Shown here: positions 25,448-35,486 of the stretch, in pieces
Layout: the number at the start of each line of letters is the position of its first letter
How positions within the stretch are numbered: the stretch's first letter is position 1
Source of the DNA: Gorsachius magnificus
Taxonomy: Eukaryota; Chordata; Aves; Pelecaniformes; Ardeidae
NCBI GenBank assembly: GCA_034008185.1
Contig: CM067109.1
Span: 33,698,885-33,762,884 of the forward strand
Reading direction: 5' to 3'
DNA length: 64,000 bases
Position numbers and translations under genes: made by a program
Notes under the pieces: generated by a model
Told to the model about the DNA's origin: nothing
Database searches by the model: none
What the model saw: only the letters and a program-made list of their open reading frames with translations

Positions 25448-26608
25448 TCTAAGCAGATGGTAGAAAGGGCCATATATGAAAAAGAAGATAACACAGAAAA
25501 GTCGAAACTTTGAAGTCAAAATTACAAAGGGTACACTGATGTGTTTATGCCAATAATTTTGAAGGCAATCATAGGGAATAATACATTTTCCTAGCTCTGT
25601 GCAGAAAAGAGACATTTGTTGTCATGAAAGACTTATAGTTCTCTTACAAACCAGGTACACAAACTGCAGAGAGTCAGCTGAAATGTTAACAGACTTCCCA
25701 ATGGAGAGAGCTAAGCTTAACAGAAAGAAACAAAAAAGTGGATTGTGTTATGCGATTCATTTTTTTTCCCTGCCTGTCTAGGGCTTACAATTTTGAAGAT
25801 GCAACCTGTGAAAATGTTCCTTAACATCACTTTTCAATAGTGATGAGAATTTCAAAACTAAAGTTAAAACCCAAACCCCACTGAAGTCAAGTAAAATTTT
25901 CCATTCTGTGTGATGATGATGTTAGAATAAAAATACTATATCCTATGCCAGGTAACGGCTGCCCCGGGTGCCTTTGATGAGCTAATTTGCTAATATACCC
26001 TTCTAAAAAAACTTCTACCTCAAAGCCTGAAAAACAAAGGCTGATTTGTTTCCTTAAATGTGGGACTTTATTCCACCTAAAATTCCATTTTTTTTTAGAT
26101 CACTTTAATTCTAAAGCATCATTCCTTGAAGAATTAAATAGTGTTAATTAAATAAAGGCATTGTTATAAAAGAGTATTCATCCTCTTTGAAATTGCTTCC
26201 TTTCAGTTACATTAATGATTGTCACACTCATAAAATAAAACAGATAGAAAGAGGGATCTGATTTCCCTGTTGTTTAGCACCTGTTATTTTCTGACTTTTT
26301 TTTTTATCCTTTAGGATTTGAGATTTTATTCACAAGGGAAAATAATCTCCTTCTTCAGTTTTTATTTCTTTAATTAATGTTTTTCCATTACCCCCATGAT
26401 TTTATCTGGCCTTAGTTTCGGCACATCTGGAATACCTATTTTCAGATGAAGTGCTATAAACCAGATTCCAGCTAATAGTGAGCAGTTTATTTACTTACAC
26501 AATGACATTATTTAATATTTTCAGTATTACTTTTCATTCTGTCCCTAACAGATCTTGTCCTAACACAAAAAATCCTGAATATTGATCACAGAAATATGTG
26601 CCTGAATT

Positions 26609-26630
26609 TAAAATATTAATTAATATTTTA
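26609..26630. repeat. Perfect 22-bp AT palindrome without spacer
   Basis: The sequence TAAAATATTAA followed directly by TTAATATTTTA is fully self-complementary. It is AT-only, so chance or cruciform-prone expansion are both possible. Confidence 0.9.
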
Positions 26631-27787
26631 TTAGAGACAACCAGAGGTGTATACGTGTCATAATCAGCAGTGACGAGCCTATATATAATAGATTATCTGT
26701 TTCAAAGATCAGCTAGCAGTCACATGTGTATTGATTTGGTATTTCTTGTTAATAATAATGCATCGTGCATAATGAGAATATGTGCATCATGGTCTTCAGA
26801 ACCATCAGCACAGATAAAACAGTTTGGTGGGGGGAAAAAGAATAGATCCCAAGATAATTATTATAATTATTATAATGTAAGTAACCAGAATGGTTTGGAG
26901 TTGCAGATACGGAACAGCTTCCAACAGAAGTTCTAGTCTATAAGATGTTTTTTCAATTGTACCATTAATCAAAGGATTGAATGGCAAAAGGAGAGTACCC
27001 ATTTTCTACTGGAGTTAATCTATAATTTCATAATGTACTTTATTTTTCTACTCAAACCTTTTACGTCTGTACTTGTACTTTCATTTTTGCTTCTCCTCTT
27101 CCATCTCTCATTACAAATCTTATTTTATAATAGCCCACTATTAGATCAGTCAGAATGGGAACAAATTCATGCTAGTTATTTCATTCAACATTTATGAATC
27201 TGTTACTTACATTGTTCTCAGACATATAATTCTGAAAATTGCACTTTTTGAATGAATTTTCCCTATTTTTTGTTCTCTTGAAGGTAATTTTTAGTAGGAT
27301 TTTCATGAAATCTACCCTGTCATTTCTGACTATGTAACAGTGTGCAAACATAAACTACAATAATTATAGTTAGCTCTTTTAATAGCCTTATCAATCAAAT
27401 AAATTGATAAATTTCATATTTGGCCAAGTCATCAACATTTGAAAGTCATATTTGGTGAAAATGTCAGCAACAGAAACAACACATGACAAAGGCATTTACA
27501 AATTTCATTTATAAATTATTTTCTAAGAATTACAAGTAGGCAGGTAAATGGTCTAAAGATACAACCTGCTGTTGGGTCTTCTCCATCTTGTCATATTTCC
27601 ATGATGCTGCAAGGACCCCCCAAAATCAGTGACTGTTTTTTACAGGGATGGTTCTTAACCAGCTTTTTAGGAAATTGGCATGGACTCATCTACCACAGCC
27701 AACATGATCCTAGAAATTAGGCCTAGAAGCAGAAAGACTACAACAAAGAAAATGTACCTTTAATAAAGCCAGGAGACAAACAGATCA

Positions 27788-28402
27788 AATGTGGTCTTTC
27801 ATGCTACACAATGTGAGAACAGACTTCCGAAGGGAGAAATTCTCTCACACGCTTTTCATTCTTAATGATTATTGGATGTTGCTTGGACCAAAAATAAAAT
27901 TAAGTAGGGAAAGAAAACAGACCATTAGAGGAACCATGGGGGAATTAAGAGTCCCTATGAGCTGGCACCCAGAAATGTAGGGACAAATGGAGAAATTTTG
28001 AATAACACTTAGCAAACTTTGCAGTCTGATGAAGAAGGAAACACTCAACAGAACACAGAAGACTCTGAATTATTGAGGCCGAAGAGTCAGTGCTGCAATT
28101 TTACAGAGCTCTGTCTCAGATGAACCCGGTTTGGATCTAAGATAAAAATAGCCCAGGTGTGGCTGCTAGAAGACATGAAATTAAATTTGGCAAACGATCC
28201 AGAATAAGCCATTCAAAGATGTCACCTCTTCCAGGCTATCTCTTAGGAAGAACAACAACCCTAGAGAATCCAAATATTACAAGAAAAGATATGAGAGGCA
28301 AAAATCATGCAGTGCTCAGAATCAGAGTTCACAAAATGACAGTACATGCATCTGCACATGAATCACCAGCCAAGACAATACACAGTATTTGGAGTAAGAT
28401 GA
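27788..28402 (+). pseudogene. Possible upstream part of gypsy-like relic (very weak)
   Basis: This A-rich plus-strand stretch precedes the recognisable RT remnant. Within the 63-codon frame at 27789-27980, the segment 'KIKLSRERKQTIRG' followed by 'GELRV' has the rough spacing of the LRTYTGE...I...G...V block downstream of the Ty3/gypsy protease active site. No D-S/T-G active-site triad and no gag zinc knuckle could be found. The next frame (28159-28416, 85 codons) is not recognisable. The extent is a guess based on shared base composition with the RT relic. Confidence 0.2.
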
Positions 28403-29315
28403 AAGAAATACAGTGAAATGTATAATTTTGCAAACCCCAACAGAGCATGCACAGTATGGACAAATCAGATAACAAGCGGGTTATTAGTTCAGAGGAACTC
28501 TTCAAAAAAGCTGCAGGCAGTGTTGAAGCAGAATGAGGAGTTCAGTAAGTTTGGCACGGGTGAATACAGTATGTTTATAACAGTGAATTAGTACTGAAAA
28601 AAAAACCAACACCCAAAACTGGGCAGCAGTTAAGGAAATTGGTGAAACTCAGTGCTCAAAAGCTTATCTTTCCAAAAAGAGTTTTGTGTCAAATGCTTGA
28701 GGAAGAGCATGTATTCAATTTATAACAGCACTGAGGAAAAGTACCAATTACTGGATTCAAAACATGTCATGTCCACAGTTTTTGCAAAAGGTTGCTCTCA
28801 CTGGTAGAACTGATTCCTCAACTGTGGACAGTTCAAAGAGTAATTGCTCTCAGAAAAAGGGAAGCTGTCAATGAAGTATAGAATAAAGCTAAAGGGGCCC
28901 AGTTTTCTGCCCCTATGAAAATTCTTCTGACCTTAAGGATGGGGATAAAAGAGAAATTGGATAAGTTCACTTCTCTGGGAATTATAGAGCAAGTAGAAAA
29001 AGAAGAAAAGGCTTTTGTACTAGTTGGTCACTCTAGTGAATGTAAATGAAGCAAGCAATGAGGAAAAAAAAAAGTGAAGCTTTGTCTTCTATTCTAAATA
29101 TACTAAAATATTACTAAATAAAAGTGTGAAAAGACAAAAGTATTTCCACGACCTATGAGTAGAAAATTCTGGAAGAGATGTTCCATCCCAAGTATTTTTC
29201 TAGGCTTCATGCATCAGTGTGTCCTGGACAATGAAACAGAAAAATAAAGTTTGCATTTTCAGACTTTCAACATCTGTTTTGGGGAACAATTTCTTCAGAT
29301 GAAATCCAAGGTAAT
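28403..29315 (+). pseudogene. Decayed Ty3/gypsy-like pol (reverse transcriptase) relic
   Basis: Four plus-strand segments match the N-terminal half of Ty3/gypsy RT in order. (1) 28511-28561: LQAVLKQNEEFSKFGTG, like the leader 'L..Ll..y.dvF..glG'. (2) 28882-29046: open, with F at 28903, then TLR ten residues later, then KEKLDKFTSLGIIEQVE. The F-to-LR spacing and the E-L-D-x-L-x-x-x-G-I-I-E-x-V pattern are those of gypsy RT. (3) 29143-29244: FPRPMSRKF, ending HQCVLDNETEK, like 'YPlPrpe.lF' and 'YqQ..LdeeS.K'. (4) 29274-29312, another frame: LFWGTISSDEIQ, like the 'LPFGiSSAPe.FQ' block. Frameshifts and stops lie between them, and about 320 bp separate segments 1 and 2 where only a few residues are expected. 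The catalytic YxDD block was not found. It is non-functional. Chance similarity is possible but is made unlikely by the colinearity. Confidence 0.55.
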
Positions 29316-29492
29316 TCACAAGAAAATATACTGATTTTTTAATTGTATAAAAGGCAATAAAGTTCCCTGAATTTCCGTTTTAATTGTGAAGGAAGAATAG
29401 TAGATGTCTATAAGCAGACACAATAAACACTTCTAGAAAAAAAGCTTGAGCTCTTGGATAAAGTTTTTAAAAAATAATTGAATTCTGTAATA
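29316..29492. other. Short unique stretch after the pol relic
   Basis: AT-rich sequence where the RT palm and YxDD region would follow if the relic continued; I could not recognise it. A short AATAAA-containing segment near 29360 is probably incidental. Confidence 0.4.
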
Positions 29493-29565
29493 TGGACTAG
29501 TTGGCCTTGATGATCTTGGAGGTCTTTTCCAACCTTAATTATTTTATGATTCTATGATTCTATGA
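29493..29565 (+). mobile_element. CR1 3' tail, 73 bp, severely 5'-truncated
   Basis: It contains only the last part of the CR1 3' UTR ('tggactagttggccttgatg', 'ggtcttttccaacctt') and about three tail units (TTATGATTCTATGATTCTATG). This is an extreme 5' truncation, common for CR1. Confidence 0.92.
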
Positions 29566-29905
29566 CATACCACAGGTGTTATTTAATAAAGCAAGGTGTT
29601 AACACATGTTAATACAACAAAGGTGTACAAGGGGATCCAACAAAAGAGACCTTACTAGCACAGGAAAAGAAGAGCTAAAAGACCTCCCTGGGAGGATAAA
29701 CTGCTTGTCCAGTTCAGTCATCTGAGAATGATAGAACATAGAGATGCTGAATGAACATGCTGTGCAACATTCCATCACAAAATTGAACTGCTAACTTAAA
29801 GTCGCCTGGCAACAATTTTTTTTCAGAGAGATGTAAGCAAAAATCTAATACCAGGCCAGATATCCAAGATAAATGAAGATACATAATGAGGTGCAAAAGC
29901 AAATC
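29566..29905. other. Unique sequence between two CR1 copies
   Basis: About 340 bp with no gene recognised. A 66-codon minus frame (29714-29914) runs into the next CR1 tail and is not credible as a gene. Confidence 0.5.
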
Positions 29906-29910
29906 AGAAA

Positions 29911-30370
29911 TCATAGAATCATAGAATCATAGAATCACCTCAGTTGGAAAAGACCTTTAAGATCATCGAGTCCAACCGTTAACCTAGCACTGCCATCCCA
30001 CCACTAAACCATGTCTCTGAGCACCTCATCTATCCTTCTTTTAAAGACCTCAAGGGATGAGGACTCCACCACCTCCCTGGACAGCCCATTCCAGAGCCTG
30101 ACAACCCTCTCGGTGAAGAAGTTTTTCCTAATGTCTAGCCTAAACCTGCCCTGGCGCAGCTTCAAGCCATTCCCCCTCGTCCTATCATCTGTTACCAGGG
30201 AGAAGAGGCCGACCCCCACCTCACTACAGCCTCCTTTCAGGTAGTTGTAGAGGGCGATCAGGTCTCCCCTCAGCCTCCTCTTCTCCAGACTAAACAACCC
30301 CAGTTCCCTCAGCCGCTCCTCGTATGACTTGTGTTCCAGACCCCTCACCAGCTTGGTTGCTCTCCTCTGG
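29911..30370 (-). mobile_element. CR1 LINE 3' end with intact ORF2 C-terminus, minus strand
   Basis: It begins with three antisense tail units at 29911 and the antisense 3' UTR ('ttggaaaagacctttaagat', 'cgagtccaacc'). An uninterrupted C-terminal ORF2 frame follows on the minus strand (30004-30381, 125 codons). It includes '[19 protein letters not shown]', '[20 protein letters not shown]', '[20 protein letters not shown]' and '[13 protein letters not shown]'. The frame ends at its expected stop, so this copy is fairly young. AGAAA occurs at both edges (29906-29910 and 30371-30375; AGAAAT if the boundary is moved by one base), suggesting a target duplication. The start Met lies just past the truncation point, so the frame is not a real separate gene. 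Confidence 0.95.
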
Positions 30371-30829
30371 AGAAATGTCACTATAATATCTCAGGAGCTA
30401 CTAGTATTTCTTAGAAATTATCTGTCTACCTGACAGGAAAGTTTTGCCACAGACAGCAGTGATATTACAGAAGATTGCTTTACCAATCATGGACCCACTC
30501 TGGAAAAAGATGAGAGGTCGCACTCCCTAACTGACTCCCTTTCCCACATTGTGGCAGGGTTCTGCATGAAAAGTGTATGGAGGGACTCCCTTCATACCAA
30601 ACAACACTCACAGGTTGATGTAACAGGTAGAGGACTCTGTTCCTGCATTGACATCAGTGACCCTGCTGCACAGTGGCATTTCCTCACACTGTTATCACCT
30701 TCATGGACATAAACTGTAGAGAGACATGTAGCACACTGGTTTTCAGCAGGGCAGGAACTGTACTATACGGTGATAACATGACCCCCAGGACAACCACAAT
30801 AACTAGGCAAACTATCATAAAGCAGTAAA

Positions 30830-31010
30830 GGTAAAGACAGAGAGAGAAAGGGTGATGTGGGTGAGAAAGGTAACAGAAAAAAGGGAGCGGGAAAAAAGTG
30901 ATTAGCAGCACAGTCGGGATCAAAGGTAACAGGTAGAAACAGTCAGATGGGAGAGAAAAGAGAAGCAGAGGGAAAAGGAAAGGAAAGCAGGCAGAAGGAA
31001 AGGAAGGTCC
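30830..31010. repeat. Purine-rich (GA-rich) low-complexity tract
   Basis: An interrupted run of AGAGAGAAAGGG / GGAAAAGGAAAGGAAAGC-type sequence on the plus strand. It is not a clean tandem repeat. Confidence 0.7.
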
Positions 31011-33966
31011 CAGACCTTGTGGAAGGAGGCCTTTCTCTCTGGAGGCTAGAATGGAGCCAATGGCTTATGCATGTCTGCACACTCCTGCAGCACAAAAGAC
31101 TTTCCTGATATTGGGAGATTCATGCCCCAATGCCAGAAGCTTCATATTAAAAAAGTAATTTTTAATTACAAGCTATGCAATAAAGCATTCACACAAGCGG
31201 ACTTTTTTAAGGTTATGGGGATTCTTTTTCAGGAAACACCCAGTTCTTGGGTGTTTGACCTTGAAATCTTAACATTTTTGTACATAATCCATTTTGCATG
31301 TTATGTATACACAACAGAGAAACAGAGAAAGTTGTAATTATTTGACTCCATCAAAATGCAACTACTCTTGTGGTGAACTTGACTTTAACCTTCGTATTTC
31401 ATTTGCCAGATGTATTCTATAGTTTTTCATCATTTTCACACATCAAGTGCACCTCAGTTCCTTTGTTTTAACACTCTAAAATGTAGTGCAGAGCAGCTGG
31501 CCAGTCTGTTCATTCTGTTTACCCAGAGGTCAGAAGAAATGTGAACATTTGAAATCTTGTTAATATACTTAAAAGGTAAGACAATCTCAGACCTACTTCA
31601 GTGTACAGTCTGCTTTTATAATAAAACACTTTTCATCTTGCTGTGAGAGGAGTTGTTTGGGTTTTTTTTTTTAATTGTGACTAGGGAATAAGAATGGATA
31701 AAGTTTCATCTCATTTAAAAGTTCATCTGATTCATGCTCAGCATTCATGCTTGCCTTTCTAAAGGCAAAAGATGGTGCTTTGTACCTTTTCTCTACACAC
31801 GCTAGGAAGACTTGATCAACCTCTGTAAATAATACATTGGCACTAATTTCTGTGCTCATGGCCAGAGGCAAGATTGCATGGTGTCTGCTAATGAAAATAA
31901 TTGTGAGGAGACAGAGGACAAAATAAAGAGACAGTGAGAAATAATATCAAACTTTTAAAAAACCTTTAAATTACAAACCACTCTCTACTGTTCTCTCTTC
32001 ATTTGTATAGAAAAGAACAGCTGACTAAACTAGAACTCTGAATTATTCATAACAAATAATTTATTAATTAAATTTCATTTTTTCTGTTTGTGAACTAAGA
32101 TCAAATTTCTCAAGTATATTTGATATTCAAAATTATTCATGTATCTCTTAATTTATTTAACTTTTTTTTTTTCTTCTACACAGCAATCATAACCAATATG
32201 GTACAAATACAAAGATAGAAAAGATTTTGTAAATTGGGCCTGATATTGGGGCTGGACCAATGACTTCACTGGGTCCAGAATTCCACCCCTTTAAGTTTCA
32301 CAGGCTATTTTGCAAGACCACAACAAGGTGACGTCTGTCACACACAAATTCAGTGTGGAATATGAATTTTTGTTACCTCATTCAAATGCATCATTGAGGC
32401 TGATATTGTGTCAACAAGACAAGCATCTCCACTTGAAAACTTCTGGTCAACTCTGCTCACAATGAAAGAATACTGAAAAGCACAGTCATACCTGAATCAA
32501 ATGGGGTTTTGTTTTTTTCACTGGCAGTGCATACTTGTGGAAAACCTGGGGTTTTTTCTGGCTCATACATGTTTTTCAAGCTGAATTGTATGTATGATTT
32601 AGTATTTATTATGCCTGTCTGGATTGTCTTTTCTTCATAGTCTTTCCTCATTTCGGTTTTTCATTCTAACCAAATTGCTTTCAAATGTTAATGAGCTCCT
32701 AAGTACATCACATTGAATTCCATTGGCCTGGGGCAAAGCTGACAAAAGCTGGGAGCCTGTGGAGTGTTTTTACTTCTTTCCTATCTTGTTTTCTCCCCAA
32801 AGGTGGGAGAGGCAATGCCTTGTCATTTCACTCCCTGTTGGCTTCTCTTCTTGACTTTTCTATTGCCCCTCTTCATCTTCCATGATTGACATTGCAATAC
32901 AGGGAGTGAAGAAGAGCTGTTGAAGAGTAAAGGGCCAGCAGGCTAAAAAGATCCTTCTTCTCTCTCATGCCTCCTCCTTATGCTGTCCAAATTACTCTAG
33001 ATGATTGCAGCTGGAACTGCCACACATTTTTTGTTTCCATGCTAAGTGTGAAGAACCAGGAATAAGGAGGAGTAGCAGGGTTTTAGCAAGGACAAGGAGG
33101 CAGGAATTATCATCTGTTTAGCAGCCCTGTTTATCCTTTTATAATCTTCTGTCAAGGACTAAAAAGAAGCCTGAATAACAGCAATAGAAGATAGTCCTTT
33201 GGAGGATATCTTCCTCAAAAGAAATGTGTGTCGTGGAATTAATCATTTGAGCGTTTGTGTGTGGTTTGGCAAAACCAGCTTTGCACAAATGACAGAGAAA
33301 AGTTCCAGAGGTGACCATTAAAAGCTACATTTTTTTTTCCTGCAACTAAGTTCCAACTAGAGCAGTGTGTGCCTTATTTGTTCAGTTCCATGTATCAAGT
33401 TCATGAAGAACTGAGACAGCAGTTCTCAAGCAATCAAACCAATGGGAGACTGGCTGATGAAATACCATTCAGTCTTCTCTTTGCTTCCACCTTTGCAAGA
33501 CTTATAAAATGGAATTCATGGTATAATTTTTTGTATGACCCATTGCTGCAAACCCCACAGAGAGATTAATCAGAAAGAGAGTGGTCTACACAACTGTGAA
33601 TAGATTAAAGGTGATCTAATATATCTAAATTGCAACCTCTCTACTACACTAGCTTTTTTAAGTGGTGGGTAATTTCTGACATGAAGGGAATTGGGCAATT
33701 TCTATACAATGTTAGCTAGCTACAAAGGAGAATGAATGACATTTAAGATCAAGTGAAGTAACAGTATATACCCTCTTTCTATTTTTGTAGCTTATCACTA
33801 TATTCTTAGAACTGTAAATGGAACCATATAGGGTAAGGTTGAGAAGGATTAAAATATAATTAAATACAGTTAAGCATACATACTTGACTAAATAAGACTT
33901 AAATTACTTTAAATTGCTTCTCTTACCCACACTTGACCACCTTTTCAGGTTGGGAAAGTAACCTGC

Positions 33967-34356
33967 ATGCTTAATCATGTTTCCCCTGAAGACTTTCATG
34001 TCACAGTCCTTTTGCCAATACTCTTGAGTTTATTCCAGCTATATAATCCAGAGCTGGCTGACAGTACTCATCTTCAGCTTTATCTTATTCTGAAACAACA
34101 GCACTCAATATTTGAGAGTCTGATAAATGACTGGCAAGCACCACTAATTTGCTGGATATTTAGGATACTGCAAATAATCTTCAAATGCAATGAGATCTGG
34201 GAGCTGTCAATCCAGGGAAAAATTGTTCCTGCATTAAAGAAAATGTCAAAGGTAAGAAACAGCTGGAAGAAATTTATACATCTTATGATACATTCAGATA
34301 CAGACAACCATAGTCCAGTTTACTTTTCAGTTTCAAGTATTCACACCAGACACTGA
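33967..34356 (+). other. Unassigned 129-codon open frame
   Basis: The longest open frame outside recognised repeats. The product would be rich in Leu, Ile and Ser with a hydrophobic stretch (around residues 14-24, VLLPILLSLFQ). I recognise no family, no upstream promoter and no clear splice sites, and a 75-codon frame overlaps on the other strand. It is most likely a chance frame, reported only because of its length. Confidence 0.15.
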
Positions 34357-34449
34357 AAGAATTGCTAGTTTCACTGATCAGATTCCACATTGTATCATCG
34401 GTTTATAAGCATATATTCTTGTGTAAAACACAGGATAATTTTCTAGGTA

Positions 34450-35290
34450 AAGAGAGGTAAACAAGTAAAGGAGTCTAATTGGAGTCCAGTGGAGGTAAAG
34501 GAGTTTATCTAGAGGCCAGTAACTAATGGTGTACCCCATGACTCAATACTGGGTTGAGTTCTCTTCAACATCTTCATTAACAAGCTGGATGATGGGGCAG
34601 AGTGTACCCTCAGCGTGTCAGCTGATGACACCAAACAGGTAGGATGGCTGATCAGCCAGAGAGTCATGCTGCCATCCAGAGGGACCTCAACAGGCTGGAG
34701 AAATGGGCTGACAGAAACCTCATGAAGTTCAGCTAGGGGAAGTGCAAAGTCATGCAGCTGATCAGTACATGCTGGGCCCCACCCAGCTGGAAAACAGCTC
34801 GGCAGCAAAGGACCTGGGAATCCTGGTGGACTACAAGCTGACCCTGAGCCAGAAGTGTGTGCTTTCTGCTAAGAAGGCTAACAGTGTCCTGGGCTGTGTT
34901 AGGAGATGAGTTGCCAATAGGTCAAGAGAGGTGATCATTGCTTTTACTCAGCATTGGTGAGGCCACACCTGCAACACTCTGTTGAGTTCTGGGCTTCCCA
35001 GTACAAGACACATGGGCATACTAGAGACAGTCCAACAAAGGACCACCAAGATGATGCAGGGACTGGAGCACCTTTCCAATGATGAAAGGCTGAGAAACCT
35101 GGGACTGTTTAGCCTGGAGGAGAGAGGTCTTAGAGGGATCCCATAAATGTATATAAACACCTGAATGGAGGGTGCAAAGAGAACAGAGCAAAGCTCTTTT
35201 CAGTGGTGCCCAGGACAAGAGGCAGGACAAGAGGCAATGGGTACAAACTGAAACACAGGAGGTTCCCTCTGAACATCAGGAAGCACTGTG
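34450..35290 (+). mobile_element. Old CR1 LINE fragment, ORF2 3' half, plus strand
   Basis: Degenerate but colinear CR1 ORF2. It has the 'vPQGSvLG'-equivalent block ('gtaccccatgactcaatact', about 34531), then 'ctcttcaacatcttcattaa' and 'tcagctgatgacaccaaaca' (the FADDTK/SADDTK catalytic block, at about 34616-34635). It continues to 'aagtgcaaagtcatgcagct', 'caggactggagcacc'-like sequence and 'ctgaacatcaggaagcactg' (about 35270). Many frameshifts and stops are present and no CR1 tail follows, so the 3' end is lost. A 30-bp-period duplication lies at its left edge. It is much more diverged than the copy at 39.15-41.32 kb. Confidence 0.85.
34465..34520. repeat. Imperfect tandem duplication, 30-bp period
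   Basis: 'gtaaaggagtctaattggag' + 'tccagt' (34465-34490) is repeated with a few changes as 'gtaaaggagtttatctagag' + 'gccagt' (34495-34520). It lies within the CR1 fragment's 5' edge, so it arose at or after insertion. Confidence 0.8.
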
Positions 35291-35329
35291 AGGAAACACT
35301 GAACATCAAAAATCACTGTGAGAGTGATT

Positions 35330-35486
35330 CTGCTCATCCAGCCTATACTTCAACAGCTGCCTACAAGGATCTCATAGGAGACAGTGTTGAAAGCCTTCCT
35401 TAAGTCCAGATAGACAATATCTGCTGCTGTCCCCTTGTCATTCCGTTGTACAAGGTTATCAGGTTGGTCAAGCGTGACTGCCATAC
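35330..35486 (-). mobile_element. CR1 RT-domain fragment, minus strand
   Basis: On the plus strand 'gtgttgaaagccttccttaa', 'gtccagatagacaatatctg' and 'caggttggtcaagcgtgact' are the antisense of the CR1 RT block around the '(V/I)YLDFxKAFDxV' catalytic motif and the preceding '(H/Q)[12 protein letters not shown]' region. It lacks a CR1 tail and lies about 40 bp from the end of a plus-strand CR1 piece, in opposite orientation. Confidence 0.8.

Larger units (their letters stand above)
19233..27699. other. Long unique AT-rich stretch with palindromes, no gene recognised
   Basis: About 8.5 kb without a recognisable exon or young repeat. The open frames are at most 98 codons (19750-20046) and lack domains. 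It contains a hexanucleotide microsatellite (20845-20896), palindromes (21172-21197, 21394-21413, 26609-26630), a GC-richer patch (21258-21425) and a purine tract (25393-25447). A short patch at about 25952-26000 has a 'gctaatttgctaat' repeat of a homeodomain-like core motif, without further support. Confidence 0.55.
30376..34449. other. Unique sequence with a purine-rich tract and unassigned open frames
   Basis: No recognised gene. Frames at 33369-33569 (66 codons) and 33967-34356 (129 codons, plus, the longest outside repeats) have no recognisable domain, signal peptide or family motif. They are probably chance, although the second is listed separately. Purine-rich sequence occupies about 30830-31010. 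Confidence 0.5.

Noticed and set aside
28159..28416. 85-codon frame as gypsy protease or gag
   Set aside because: No active-site triad or zinc-knuckle cysteines were found; only weak composition similarity to the neighbouring RT relic.
34450..35486. Twin-priming (5' inversion) of one CR1
   Set aside because: The inverted RT piece lies downstream of the sense 3' piece and neither has a tail, opposite to the expected arrangement.
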